DNA from: Alnus glutinosa
Lineage: Eukaryota > Streptophyta > Magnoliopsida > Fagales > Betulaceae
Direction: 5' to 3'
DNA length: 64,000 nucleotides
Assembly (NCBI RefSeq): GCF_958979055.1
Contig: NC_084894.1
Coordinates: 5,337,001-5,401,000 of the forward strand
In this document: positions 11,126-22,166 of the stretch, in pieces
Layout of the letters: each line of letters starts with the position of its first letter
How positions within the stretch are numbered: the first letter of the stretch is position 1
Translations under genes and position numbers: made by a program
The notes under the pieces: model-generated
The model's database searches: none
Seen by the model: the letters and a program-made list of their open reading frames with translations, nothing else
Told to the model about the DNA's origin: nothing

Positions 11126-12774
11126 TCCAACATTTTAGCCACGAGGAGCATCCACTGATGTTGGTGGAAGAGTTTGAAAATGATGGCGAGAATGAAGTTG
11201 TTTGCTCAGGGTGCGACAAATCAGTATCATGTGGTCCTGCTTACAACTGCTCTCAATGCAAATTCTTCCTTCACAAGTCATGCGCAGAGTTGCCCCCTGA
11301 GATACAACACCCTGTGCATCCAAACCACACCCTCCTTCTCCAAGCGCCAATATCAGATCGTAGATGTTGTGATGCCTGCGGTAGGGGTTGCAAAAGATGC
11401 TTCTCCTACAGGTGCCATAGTTGCAATTTCGACCTTGACATCGGATGTGTCTCGGCCAGTTTGCCAACTAAACCTGACGACGGTCACCAACATGAATTCG
11501 TTCCCATCTTTCAGCAGTTCCACTTCACTTGTGAATTATGTGGCGAGGATCGCAACAATGCTGCCCAGGTATGTCGCATTTGTCAACTCTTGGCTGACAC
11601 TCTATGTGCTCTGAAGCCAAGTACCATCAAAATTACAGCAGATCCTGCTCACTTGCTCACTCTCATCTATTCACTTCGTAAAGTGATTAAGGAGCACAGC
11701 GATATATTCTGTAAGCTTTGCTATAAAAAACTCAATCCCAATTTTGCGGGTTATTATTGCCAAGAATGCGATTTCGTAGCCCACTTGAAATGCACACCTA
11801 AACATTTAGATATCGACTCAAGCATAGATCTTACTGAGGATATCGACTTTAAAGAGGATGAAGAACTAGAGGAGCTCCAACATTTCGATCATGATCATAA
11901 GTTAATCATCAGCCGCAACGAAGTCGAGGTTCATGATCATAAGCTTTGTGAAGGTTGTGTGCAATCAATTTCCGTCCCATTTTATAGTTGTGAGCAATGC
12001 GACTACTTGATCCATAGCACGTGTGCTCGACTACCCTTAAAGAAGCGACACCTAAGTCACCCACATCTGCTTACCCTCTCCGCAAGGGGACAGTACATTG
12101 ATGGCATCGTATTTTGCTATGCTTGTCTTCGTTATAGCCATGGCTTCGCTTATACATGTCACGAATGTGACTACAGTCTTGACATCCAATGTTGTTCGAT
12201 TCCAAAAACCTTTAAATATGAAGGTCACCAACACTCTCTCTTCTATGCTCTAAATTTAGATGAAAAGTGCAATGCCTGTGATAGGTTGAAACACAACAGT
12301 GGTGGATTTGTATGCACTAAATGCAATTTTGCCTTGGATTTAAAATGTGCAACACTCCCGCTCAAAGTTAAGTATGAATATCACCCACATTCCCTCTCAT
12401 TCACTCACACTATTGCCAAAAACGATTCTAAAGAATATTATTGTCTAATTTGTGAAGAAGAAAGAAATCCAGACCATTGGTTCTATTATTGTGCAGAATG
12501 CAACTTTACTGCTCATTCTCAATGCATAGTTGGGTGGGATCCCTACATTAAGTATGGAAAAACATTTATAACGCATCTTCACCAACATCTTCTAACTTGG
12601 GTCAGGAAAACTAAGGTCTCTCCTCCATGTGATGCCTGCGGTATAACTTTTAATGGAGAACTGGCCCTAAACTGTACGCAGTGCAAATTCATCGTCCATT
12701 GGAAGCGAAAATGTAGAGAGAAAGTAGGAGTAAAAGAAGTTCTTAGTGCTGATGAGAAAAATATCTTTTTGTAA
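11119..12774 (+). CDS. DC1/CHP-rich zinc-finger protein, copy 1 (full length)
   Basis: Single coding exon, 551 residues from the ATG after the GA repeat (MEIQHFSHEEHPL). Nine successive Cys/His modules of DC1 type can be counted, each near H-x-H-x-L ... C-x2-C ... C-x2-C-x4-H/D-x2-C (for example CSGCDKSVSC followed by CSQCKFFLHKSCAELP). DC1 modules are divergent C1 (phorbol-ester-type) zinc-binding domains. Plant proteins made only of them are numerous, mostly of unknown biochemical role, with some linked to stress and defence. An acidic stretch (about residues 250-270) separates modules 4 and 5. This is the only copy in the cluster with start, all nine modules and a normal stop. Transcript support cannot be judged here. 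Confidence 0.9.
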
Positions 12775-12869
12775 TTAGTTGTACTAGCTAGCACATTTGT
12801 GTTTGTGCTAGAGAGAGTTCCTCATAATTGCATAATTTATTTCATCATATACTTTGATTGGATTAAATG

Positions 12870-12912
<43 letters not shown>

Positions 12913-13262
12913 TTTTTTTATTTTTTTTATTTTTTATTTTTATTTTTATTTTTTTGTGATATATGTTGCAAATTTGGTTATCCATAGAAGAGTAATATCG
13001 AAGACTGTTATTATCAAGTATGGAAGAACTTTCACATATGAACGTCACCAGTGAAGTTAGTGTCCACAATATTGGCCACTACGCAAAGGTAAAAATCTGT
13101 CCATTTATGAAACTTGTTCGTTTTGATCAGAGAAAATAAATTTGCAATATACTAACCTTTAGTTACCTCCACAAGTGTCCTCTAACTTGCATTCTGCTGT
13201 AATAGATGACAACCAACCCTGAAAGCGGAACATCCAAATAGGCAATCAAACGGAAGAAGAGA
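12775..13262. other. Downstream flank of DC1 gene 1
   Basis: Shared with the flanks at 18173 and 23823. It holds a (CT)n repeat at 12871-12908 followed by a T-rich tract; lengths differ between copies. It lacks the 786-base insertion present in the other two flanks, so 13140-13160 is the empty site. Confidence 0.75.
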
Positions 13263-13399
13263 TCAACTATCAAAAAGAAAAAAGTGAATTATCATTTTAG
13301 TCCAAACAATTACCATATAAAAGAAACATGAATTTGTATTCAAAGACAACATAAGATCCCACCCTGACAGAAACATTTCAAGAACTACATTTTTCTTAA

Positions 13400-14425
13400 G
13401 ATGAGATGAATCTTTTTTCAAACGACATGTCATATGTAGTTGTTTGGAGTTAAATAATGGACAGGCCCTTGTCTGCTGAGAAGAACCATGAATGCTATCA
13501 CTAGCATTATTATCGCTCAGTTCTTCAGCAGCCAATATCTTTGGCCGCAATTTCTACAAGCTTTCCAATGCTGAAAGTAAAACATGCATTGAGTTTTGCA
13601 AGGGTTCAGATCCTAACTCATCTAATTAACCTGCAATGGTATAAATATTAAAATGTGTTTGGAAGTAACCCAAAAAAAATTACTTACAAGCTTCAACAAA
13701 ACTGTATACAGTGGCAACTATAGGCCTACCAGAATTTATCTTTAGCTTATGGGAGTACATTTCAGTATGATTTCAGAACAACAAAAAGCATATGTTCCAT
13801 GATTGTAGACAAGATCCTTTTTCCAGAAAAACAGAGACCAAATCTGGCTTTGTTGCTATTGCACAAATCATTTTTATTTGTGACGTCCAAGAAACTGGAT
13901 CGTGAGTTCACCTACATGTCTGACTTTCTGAGTAATTTTCACACTACACTACTATTGTAGCACAAAGACGTTATTCAATATAAATTTGATCTTTGAACAC
14001 TTAAATGGACAGTAAGATGAAACTAATCTAAATGTACTCATTTCATCCATAATATTTTAACAACCTTCTTATATCTCTCTTATCCCACTCAAGTCCACTG
14101 TGAGAGAGAGTTTCAAGTCCGCACTGTTTCTTCCATGTTTTTAACTGGTTTTGATGTTTTTCTTTGCTAAGTGCAATTCAAACTCATAATTTGGAAACTG
14201 AAAGAGCAGCATGTATAAGCTGCAGCCTGGAAATTTTCTCAAGCTAAACTCAGCACCTTTTTATTTTTATTTTTTATGAACTACTCGCAACATAATTTTC
14301 TTAAGCATCAGTCACCTGTGTTGACGCTATGTTCTTCCCTTTTTCATTTGCATTGTCACTACAGAAGTAGAATGTCACTTCCATCCACAGCTTCACTATT
14401 AGCATCCATCTCCACGTTGAGGTGT
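13400..14425 (-). pseudogene. Relic of a Myb/SANT-like gene, copy 1
   Basis: About 13440-13560 read on the minus strand gives AAEELSDNNASDSIHGSSQQ, matching ANEEMWHDNASDGMQGSSQQ in the last exon of the intact gene at 30978-35311. About 14070-14420 matches that gene's fourth exon: CTGTTTCTTCCATGTTTTTA, then sequence near TCATTTGCATTGTCACTACA and CCACAGCTTCACTATTAGC. Frames are broken and the other exons are absent. It lies between the DC1 and PPR copies and belongs to the duplicated unit. Confidence 0.75.
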
Positions 14426-14580
14426 TGAAGGTGAACCAGTCCAATTAGCTAAGAAATATGGTGAAGGTTATCTTAACTATCCAGACTAGTCTCTAAATGT
14501 AATTCCAAAGAGCCAATATTTACACCATATACCATCTTCTTAGGTGAACCCTCAAACTGAATCTAAAATGTAAAAACAAA

Positions 14581-16633
14581 TTAACTGCATTCTGCAAGCC
14601 AAATATCTGAATCTAATCCCTCTATTCTCTCTCCAACTACAAAAGCATGCACCTGGTCACGAATCTGAACCCAACTATAACCAGGATTCTTCTTCACTCC
14701 CCTCGACTTCATCAGGTCCCTGACCCGGTTAGCCTCTTCCCATCTCCCTGCTTCTGCATACATGTTTGAAAGAAGAATGTAGTACCCACAGTGCTGAGGC
14801 TTCAACTTGAACAGATGCTCTGCTGCCCAACACCCCAACTCTACATTCCCATAGATTCGGCATGCCCCAAGCAAAGCTCCCCAGACATTGGCATCCGGCA
14901 CAATAGGCAGGCCTTTAATAAGCTTAACTGCTTCTTCCATTAAGCCAGCCCGGCCAAGGAGATCAACCATACAAGCATAGTGCATTTGAGTTGGCTTAAT
15001 AGTTTGAGTCTGCATCTCCTCAAAGTACTTATTTCCCTTCTCAACGAGCCCTCCATGACTACAAGCTGACAAAACTGCAATATACGAAATTGAATCATAT
15101 TCTACACCACCATATTCCCTCATTGCTTCAAAAAGATTGATAGCAGTGTCCAACTCACCTAGCATTCCGTAACCCAAAATCATAGTATTCCAAGAGGCTA
15201 CATCCTTTTTCTGAATCTGGTCAACGACCTTACTAGCTATATCAATTCGTCCACATTTGATATAGAAGTCCAATAGAGAATTTGCAATGAAGAGCTGAGC
15301 ATGAATAAGCTTTCTCACTAATAATCAATGGATCTCTTTGCCTTGCTTGATTGCTGCTAGGTTTGCACAAGCTGATATAACACCCACAAAGGAAACAATA
15401 TCATGCATCATACCTATAAGCCTCATTCCTGAAAACAAACGCAGCGATTCTGAGCAATCACTAGTCTGAGAATACCCCACAATTAGTATGTTGTACGATA
15501 CTCCATCCCTAAGGGAGATGTTAAAGACATTTCGAGCAAGATTTAGGTACCCACATTTTGCATACATGTCTGTCAGAGCATTAGAAACAAATATATCATT
15601 GGCAGATCCCATTCGAATTGTCCTTGCATGGATTTCTTTTCCAGGACGAAGAGAACCCAGTCGTGCACAAGCTGGAAGAACATTTGTGAAGGTGACAGAA
15701 TTGGGAGTTTGACCATGAGCTTGCATTTGTCCTATTAGTCCTATGGCGGCCAACTCAAGCCTGTTTTGAGCATAATTAGCAACCATGGCATTCCAAGATA
15801 CAAAGCTCTTTTCACCCATCTTATAAAAACGTTGGACGCCTCAGTTGTATGGCCTGATTTTGCATACATATCGATCAATGAGTTGGCAATAAAAACATCA
15901 CACTCAATACCCATCCTCATACTGAACCCATGAATCTCCTTTCCTGCTTTAAATTGTTCTAATTCAACCAACACAGGTAGCATACTAGAAATGGTGATAG
16001 AGTTCGGTTTAACCCTTGCATCGATCATCAACCTAAATATCTCCAAGGCATCAATATTATGCTTTGTAAAAGAAAGACTACTCATAATCGCATTCCAAGA
16101 AACCTCATTTCTCTCAACCATTTCACTGAAAACTTGCTCAGAAGCTTTTTCAGCCCCACATTTTCCATACGGATCAACCATAGTATTGTCAACATTCACG
16201 TGAAGATCCAGACCAACCTTCACAGCATAACAATGAAAACAACTCACCATGACCGTATCTTTAAGCCCGGTACAAACTGGCAACACACTAACAATGCTTA
16301 CCAAATTTGGCCTGAACCCAGACCTCAAATGCATCTCTTTGAAAAGATAAAGTGCCTCCACATAACAAAAATTAACCGAAAGCACCCCAATTATCGTATT
16401 CCACGATATGACATCCCTTTCAGAAATTTCATCAAACACCCTCTTGGCATCTCCCAAATCCCCACAATTACCGTAAAACAACAAGAGGGTATTCCCAACA
16501 AAGAAATCCATGTCAAACCCGAGCTTAAACACAATACCATGAATCTCCATTCCCTTCAGGACCTCCAAAAAGTCCGAACACGCCTTGAGAACGAAAGGGA
16601 AGGTATGATCATCGGACCGAACACCGGTCCTAA
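14581..16633 (-). pseudogene. PPR gene, copy A (5'-truncated, broken)
   Basis: Nearly identical to the intact PPR gene at 26717-29167, with the same C-terminus (GLDSDIWLAECS). It lacks the first 132 codons: homology ends at 16633, where DC1 sequence begins. Relative to the intact copy there is a one-base deletion near 15828 (in the codons for NVFYKM) and a Trp/Gly-region change near 15323 that makes a stop just before LLVRKLIHA. The two pieces 14581-15318 and 15325-15819 stay open. The promoter and N-terminal targeting region are gone, so it is unlikely to give the normal protein. High similarity points to a recent duplication. Confidence 0.88.
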
Positions 16634-16694
16634 TCAGTATCATGTGGTCCTGCTTACAACTGCTCTCAATGCAAATTCTTCCTTCACAAGTCAT
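15741..16694 (-). other. Chimeric reading frame: antisense DC1 plus PPR
   Basis: On the minus strand an ATG at 16694, inside the DC1 copy read backwards, opens a frame that runs through the deletion junction at about 16633 straight into the PPR frame (QDHMILIRTGVRSDDHTFPF) and continues for about 270 PPR codons. The antisense DC1 part supplies new start codons (16694 and 16643). It ends at 15741 after the PPR frameshift. Expression is unknown; this is an accidental new frame, not a known gene. Confidence 0.5.
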
Positions 16695-18169
16695 GCGCAG
16701 AGTTACCCCCTGAGATACAACACCCTGTGCATCCAAACCACACCCTCCTTCTCCGAGCGTCAACGTCAGAGCTTGGATATTGTAATGCCTGCGGTAGGGG
16801 TTGCAAAAGATACTTCGTCTACACGTGCCATAGTTGCCATTTTGACCTTGACATCGAATGTGTCTCGGCCAGTTTGCCAACTAAACCTGACGACGGTCAC
16901 CAACATGAATTCGTTCCCATCTTTCAGCAGTTCCATTTCACTTGTGAATTATGTGGCGAGGATCGCAACAATGGCGCCCAGGTATGTCGCATTTGTCAAC
17001 TCTTGGCTGACACTCTATGTGCTCTGAAGCCAAGTACCATCAAAATTACAGCAGATCGTCACTTGCTCACTCTCATCTATTCACTTCGTAAAGTGATTAA
17101 GGAGCACGGCGACGTATTATGTAAGCTTTGCTATAAAAAGCTCAACCCCAATTATGCGGGTTATTATTGTCAAGAATGCGATTTCGTAGCCCACTTGAAA
17201 TGCACACCTAGAGCTAGACAAACCATAGACTCAAGCAAAGATCTTATTGAGGATATCGACTTTGAAGAGAAAGAAGAACTAGAGGAGCTCCAACATTTCG
17301 ATCATGAACATAAGTTAATCATCAGACGCAACAAAGTTGAGGTTCATGATCATAAGCTCTGTGAAGGTTGTGTGCAATCAATTTCCGTCCCATTTTATAG
17401 TTGTGAGCAATGCGACTACTTTCTCCATAGCACGTGTGCTCGACTACCCTTAAAGATGCGATACCTAGGTCACCCACATCTGCTTACCCTCTCTGCAATG
17501 GGAAATTACATTGATGACATCGTATTTTGCGATGCTTGTAGTCGTAATAGCCATGGCTTCGCTTATAAATGTCACGACTGTGACTACAGCCTTGACATCC
17601 GATGCTCTTCGATTCCAAAAACCTTTAAACATCAAGGTCACCAACACTCTCTTTTCCTTGCCGTAAGTTCTGTTGAAAGGTGCTATGCTTGTGATAAGTC
17701 GGTGGATTGCCTCGGTCCTGGTCAATTTGTATGCACTAAATGCAATTTTGCATTGGATTTTAAATGTGCAACACTCCCGCTCAAAGTTAAGTATGAATAT
17801 CACCCACATCTCCTCTCATTTACTCACACTACTGCCGAAAACGATTCTGAAAAATATTATTGTTTAATTTGCGAAGAAAAAAGAAATCCAAACTATTGGT
17901 CGTATCACTGTATAGAATGCAACTTTGATGCTCATCCTCAATGCGTGGTTGGGTGCAATCCCTATATTAAGTATGGAAAAACATTTCTAACGCATCTTCA
18001 CCAACATCCTCTAACTTTTGTCAAGAGAACTAAGGTCTCTCCTCCATGTGATGCCTGCGGTATAACTTTTAATGGAGAAGTGGTCCTAAACTGTACACAG
18101 TGCAAATTCTTCGTCCATTGGGAGACAGGATGTATAGATAAATTAGGAGTAAAATACGTTGCTGATTAG
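16634..18169 (+). pseudogene. DC1/CHP-rich gene, copy 2 (5'-truncated)
   Basis: The frame matches copies 1 and 3 from codon 38 or so (SVSCGPAYNCSQCKFFLHKS) to a normal end (KLGVKYVAD stop), giving all but the start of module 1. The junction itself creates a TAA immediately upstream (16631-16633), and no in-frame ATG lies before the middle of the protein. Its promoter, leader intron and start are deleted and replaced by PPR sequence on the other strand. The body of the frame is still open, so the truncation is recent or the coding part came under constraint until recently. Confidence 0.88.
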
Positions 18170-18542
18170 AAAAATATCTTTTTGTAATTAGTTGTACTAT
18201 ATAGCTAGCACATTTGTGTTTGCGCTAGATTGAGTTCCTCATAATTACATGATTTATTTCAGCATATACTTTGAATGGATTAAATGCTTGTTTCTCTCTC
18301 TCTCTCTCTCTTAATTATTTTTTTTTTGATATATGTTGTAAGTTTGGTTATCAATATATAGAGGAGTAATATGGAGGACTGTTATTATTAAGTATGGAAG
18401 AACTTTTACATATGAACGTCACCAGTGAAGTTAGTGTACGTCCACAATATTGGCTACTACGCAAAGGTAAAAATCTGTCCATTTATGAAACTTCTTCAAT
18501 TCGTTGATTTTGATCAGAGAAAATAAATTTACAATATACTAA

Positions 18543-19328
18543 GTTCTAGGGACAGAGCCAGACATTTGGTTGGGAGGGAGCTAAACAAAAAATAAATTAA
18601 AATATGTGATTAAAGTATAAATACAAAATATACTGGGTGAGTTTTGTATCTCGTTCTCAAGTTTTCAACGCCTTCTTGAGTCTTTTCTATGCTTGGAAAA
18701 ATAAATAAATAAATAAAATGCATCTTTTCTACAACACCTTTCTATTTTCTTTTTCTCAACTCTACACTACATCATGTACGACACAAACCAATATTTCATT
18801 TCATTCAACAGGTAATATCAGTCACAATATAGTGGAGTGATGCTTTTCACAGTGTGACTGAACGGCCCATTAACCCAAAATTTCTTCATTAAGCTTGGCC
18901 AACTCATGCAAAGATTAATATTCTCAAGATTTTTTTCAAAAAAAAAAAATAATAAATTATTCATCTTCCCAAGTTCCCAGCACTTAAGAACGAACCTCCA
19001 AAAAAATATGCCAAGAAATTTGCTCCTCTGTTTTCAGCCTGCACCCATACTTGAATTCATTTATATTTCTCTACAAATTATAAACCGTTTCACAAAGAAC
19101 CAATCAATACAGATAAACTCTAGAAGGCTTATTCCTCCACATTTTAATAGCAAAAATGGGCCAAAATTTCTTACGGGTAGGGCCAAAAATTTTAATGAGT
19201 AGGGGCGAAATAGACTGAAAATCAAACTATACTTATTAATTGTTTATTTTTTTTTTCAAATGAACTTGGGGGGGGGGGGGGGGGGGGGGGGGCATGGGCC
19301 CTACCAGCCACCCCCCAACTCCATCCTG
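18543..19328. mobile_element. 786-bp insertion, DNA-transposon-like
   Basis: Flanked by ATACTAA (18536-18542 and 19329-19335), present once at the matching site in copy 1. The ends read GTTCTAGGGACAGAGCCAG and, on the other strand, CAGGATGGAGTTGGGGGG, which look like degenerate versions of a CAGGGGCGGAGCCA-type terminus used by some plant hAT-like elements. No transposase. The same element, without its right flank, is at 24155-24937. Confidence 0.6.
19268..19292. repeat. Poly-G run (25 G)
   Basis: Lies inside the 786-base insertion. The sister copy near 24896-24905 has only short G runs at this point. Confidence 0.95.
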
Positions 19329-19844
19329 ATACTAACCTTTAGTCTAACTTGCATTTTGCTGAAATAGAAGACAACCAACCATGAAAGTGGAACATCCAAA
19401 TAGGCAATCAAACGGAAGAAGAAATCAACTATCAGAAAGAAAAGTGAATTATCATTTTAGTCCAAACAATTACCATATAAAAGAAACACGAGTTTGTATT
19501 CAAAGACAATAAATTATCCTCCAAGAGATAAATAGAACAAGAAAAATGCTATTCAACATTTTATCCATCCTCACCCACACAAGCATTTAAATAATTTGTA
19601 ATAGTTGGACATTGTTGGAATCTTTTGTAAAAATATTGATGATTCAAATTGTAGGAATTCCATGTCATAAAAAATTTGAAAGTTTCTAAGAAAAAGTTTT
19701 TAATTCAATCTTTTTTCAATTGGCTGGAATCTTTAAGTTTGATTAGATGATGGCCGTATCAAGCAACATCCCACCCTGACAGACAAACAATATTTCAAGA
19801 ACCACATTTTTCTTAAGATGAGATGAATCTTTTTTCAAACGACA

Positions 19845-19985
19845 TGTCATAGTTGTTTGGAGTGAAATCATGGACAGGCACTTGTCTGCTGAGATGAAGC
19901 TTGAATGTTATCACTAGCATTATTATCGCTCAGTTCTTCAGCAGCCAATATCTTTTCACCGCAATTTCTGCAAGCTTTCCAATGT
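19845..19985 (-). pseudogene. Relic of a Myb/SANT-like gene, copy 2 (last-exon part only)
   Basis: Matches the last-exon segment of the relic in copies 1 and 3 (CTTGTCTGCTGAGATGAAGC then CTAGCATTATTATCGCTCAG). The fourth-exon part is lost through the deletion at 20154. Confidence 0.7.
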
Positions 19986-20154
19986 TGAAAGTAAAGCATG
20001 CATTGTGTTTTGCAAGGGTTCAGATCCTAACTCATCTAATTAACCTACAATGGTTATAAATATTAAAATGTGTTTGGAAGCAACCCAAGAAAAATTACTT
20101 ACAAGCTTCAACAAAACAGAGATCAAATCTGGCTTGGTTGCTATTGCACAAATC

Positions 20155-20945
20155 GTATTATACGCCTAAAAATATTTTTATTTTTCTTGGCGTTTAACTC
20201 AAACACTCCTCGCGCCTCCCCGTCCTCACCCTCTTCCGCCGATGCTGCAGTGTTTTGGTTTCTTATTGTATTTATGTTGTTTATGGTTTTTTTTTTTTTT
20301 TTTTTTTTTTTCCCTTTTATTGTTGTTGGTTTTCCGGATTTTAGTCTTTGTTCCTATGTAGATGTCTCCCAATTGGATATCGGCAGTGCCTCTCCCTCAA
20401 GCTCAACAACTTCTTTCCGGCAATTGTTGCATCTTCCAAGCGTGGGTTTGGACATAGTTGAAGGACATTTCGAGGTTCGTGCCCCCTTTTACTTCTATTA
20501 CCGCATCTTGCAGTTGTTGTGATTAGTCCTTATTTCCAAAGCATGCATCCATCCAGAAGACATCAAACGACTTATTTATATATGTCTTCGTTTCCTAGTT
20601 GTTAATCATATCATCTCACAAATTCAACGGAACTGGTTTCTTGGTTATCTCCCTTACCAGTTACCACTCCTACAAATGAAAAAGGAAGAAATAAAATAAA
20701 AAAGAGAATAATCCACAAAGGGTTGAGAGTAACAAACAGAGAAAGAAATGGCCAGCCAACAAATCCCATAACGGGACAGCCACTTAGAGTGCAGAGAAAG
20801 TAATTTTCATTGAGAGAGAGATACAGTGAATCTCAGAGATTGAATCATCTGGGATTTCTTTTATTTCAAGAAATTTTCTTGTTTCTCCAAGGTAAATATG
20901 GATATTTTATGGTGCATTTGATTATCAGTCATGAAGTTATCAAAT
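20155..20945. repeat. Duplicated block X, copy 2
   Basis: Shortened copy of 2185-3425, including a 28-base T run (about 20286-20312). It is joined directly to the truncated flank of DC1 copy 2 and sits upstream of DC1 copy 3. Confidence 0.8.
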
Positions 20946-21334
20946 TGATATATATCTTCATTTCCAGCTTCTTTGAAATGCTTTAAGTCAGCAAAAGTGC
21001 AGAAGTATGGTAAATAAGAGAATCAGAGAAATGGATAGAGATTGGAGCATGAGAGCATACCTAGTCCTTTCCTTTAGCTAACCTTATATAGATATAGTCT
21101 TGGTTTGATTGGATGCCTCAATTAGTGATTTATTTTGCTGACCAAGACTTTTATCACGTTGTAAGTTTACTTTAGAATTCACCTTCCTAATGAGTATCAT
21201 TGTCTTTAGTGGAGTATTACAGGTTAGACATTCATTCCCTAACCATTTTTATACAACTAAGTTTTAAATTTATGATTGGATTTGCAGGACTCAATGTAAG
21301 TCTCATAAATACAATGATTGATTTAAAAATGAGA
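20946..21334. other. Spacer, nothing recognised
   Basis: Unique AT-rich sequence between block X and the DC1 promoter; probably the ancestral link that the CACTA-like element interrupts in the first unit. Confidence 0.5.
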
Positions 21335-22166
21335 TGCGTAAGCGATTCCTTTTTGGTAGGTGTTCTTTTCTTCTTTAGGAGGTAATTTGTTATTTCATAA
21401 TTATAGAGATTTTAGCAACGTGTGTCTCAAGTCAAATGTTTGTTGGGCTCGCGGTCCCTAATTGGCCCTACAATCATGCTTGGGCTGTTTGGATATTAGG
21501 CCGACCGGTTATTGGCCTCCATTCAACTAGCCCCTATTTTCTTGGGTTATTTGTGTAGGCAGACAAGAATTAAGTTGAAAATAAGATAGTTGGCCTCCAT
21601 TTCAATAGTCCTCCATTTTTTTGAGCTAATTGCGTAAGCCAACAAAAATTAAGTTGAAGGTTTGATCACGGGCTTCCATTATATTGTCCTTGAGCAATTA
21701 ATATTTGATTAACAGTTAATCCCTCTAATCTGATTCATCAGTGGACATCAACTGGCCGGCAGACTATTAACGTTGTCGTTTGTGTTTGTCCGCGTTCAAA
21801 CCATTATTCAACGGACAATTATTGGTTCACCAAACCATTATTCAATGAACAATTATTGTTCCACTAAACCATTATTTAACGGACAATTATTGGGGTTTTC
21901 ATTGGGTCCTCTTCTCGATCTACCGATCTCGGTTACATTCAGTTTCAGGTGAGCCTTCTGAAGATTCTTTTGTTCATTTCTCTCTTCTTTAGGAGTGTTT
22001 GTTTAATTAAAGCTCATTTGTATGTATACCTATTAGGAGATTTAAAGTGAGAAGTCAACGTACAAATCTCTGGTTCTAAAGCTCTTGTTCTGTGCTTGCA
22101 GCGTTACTTTTTTGTTGATCACCTATTTGTCGGGTGGCGGATTGTGTTAGAGACAGAGAGAGAGAG
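21335..22166 (+). promoter_or_regulatory. Promoter and spliced leader of DC1 gene 3
   Basis: Aligns with 10131-11118. The leader intron is 21949-22101. It differs from copy 1 by a three-unit, 34-base tandem repeat just upstream of the transcribed leader and by a much shorter GA tract. Confidence 0.6.
21798..21893. repeat. 34-bp tandem repeat, three units
   Basis: Units begin at 21798, 21832 and 21866, each starting AAACCATTATT and containing ACAATTATTG. Absent from the DC1 copy 1 promoter. Confidence 0.9.

Larger units (their letters stand above)
18173..20154. other. Downstream flank of DC1 copy 2, truncated
   Basis: Same layout as the flank of copy 1 (CT repeat at 18290-18312, short conserved AT-rich blocks) but with a 786-base insertion and a cut-off at about 20154, where sequence jumps from the Myb/SANT relic side (GCTATTGCACAAATC) into block X. 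The PPR copy that should follow is missing. Confidence 0.75.

Noticed and set aside
11135-11614. Frames on both strands inside DC1 copy 1
   Set aside because: Shadows of the DC1 frame, repeated in copies 2 and 3.
16059-17027. 322-codon plus-strand frame
   Set aside because: First part is the PPR copy read antisense and the rest is the DC1 copy in the wrong frame; no family match.
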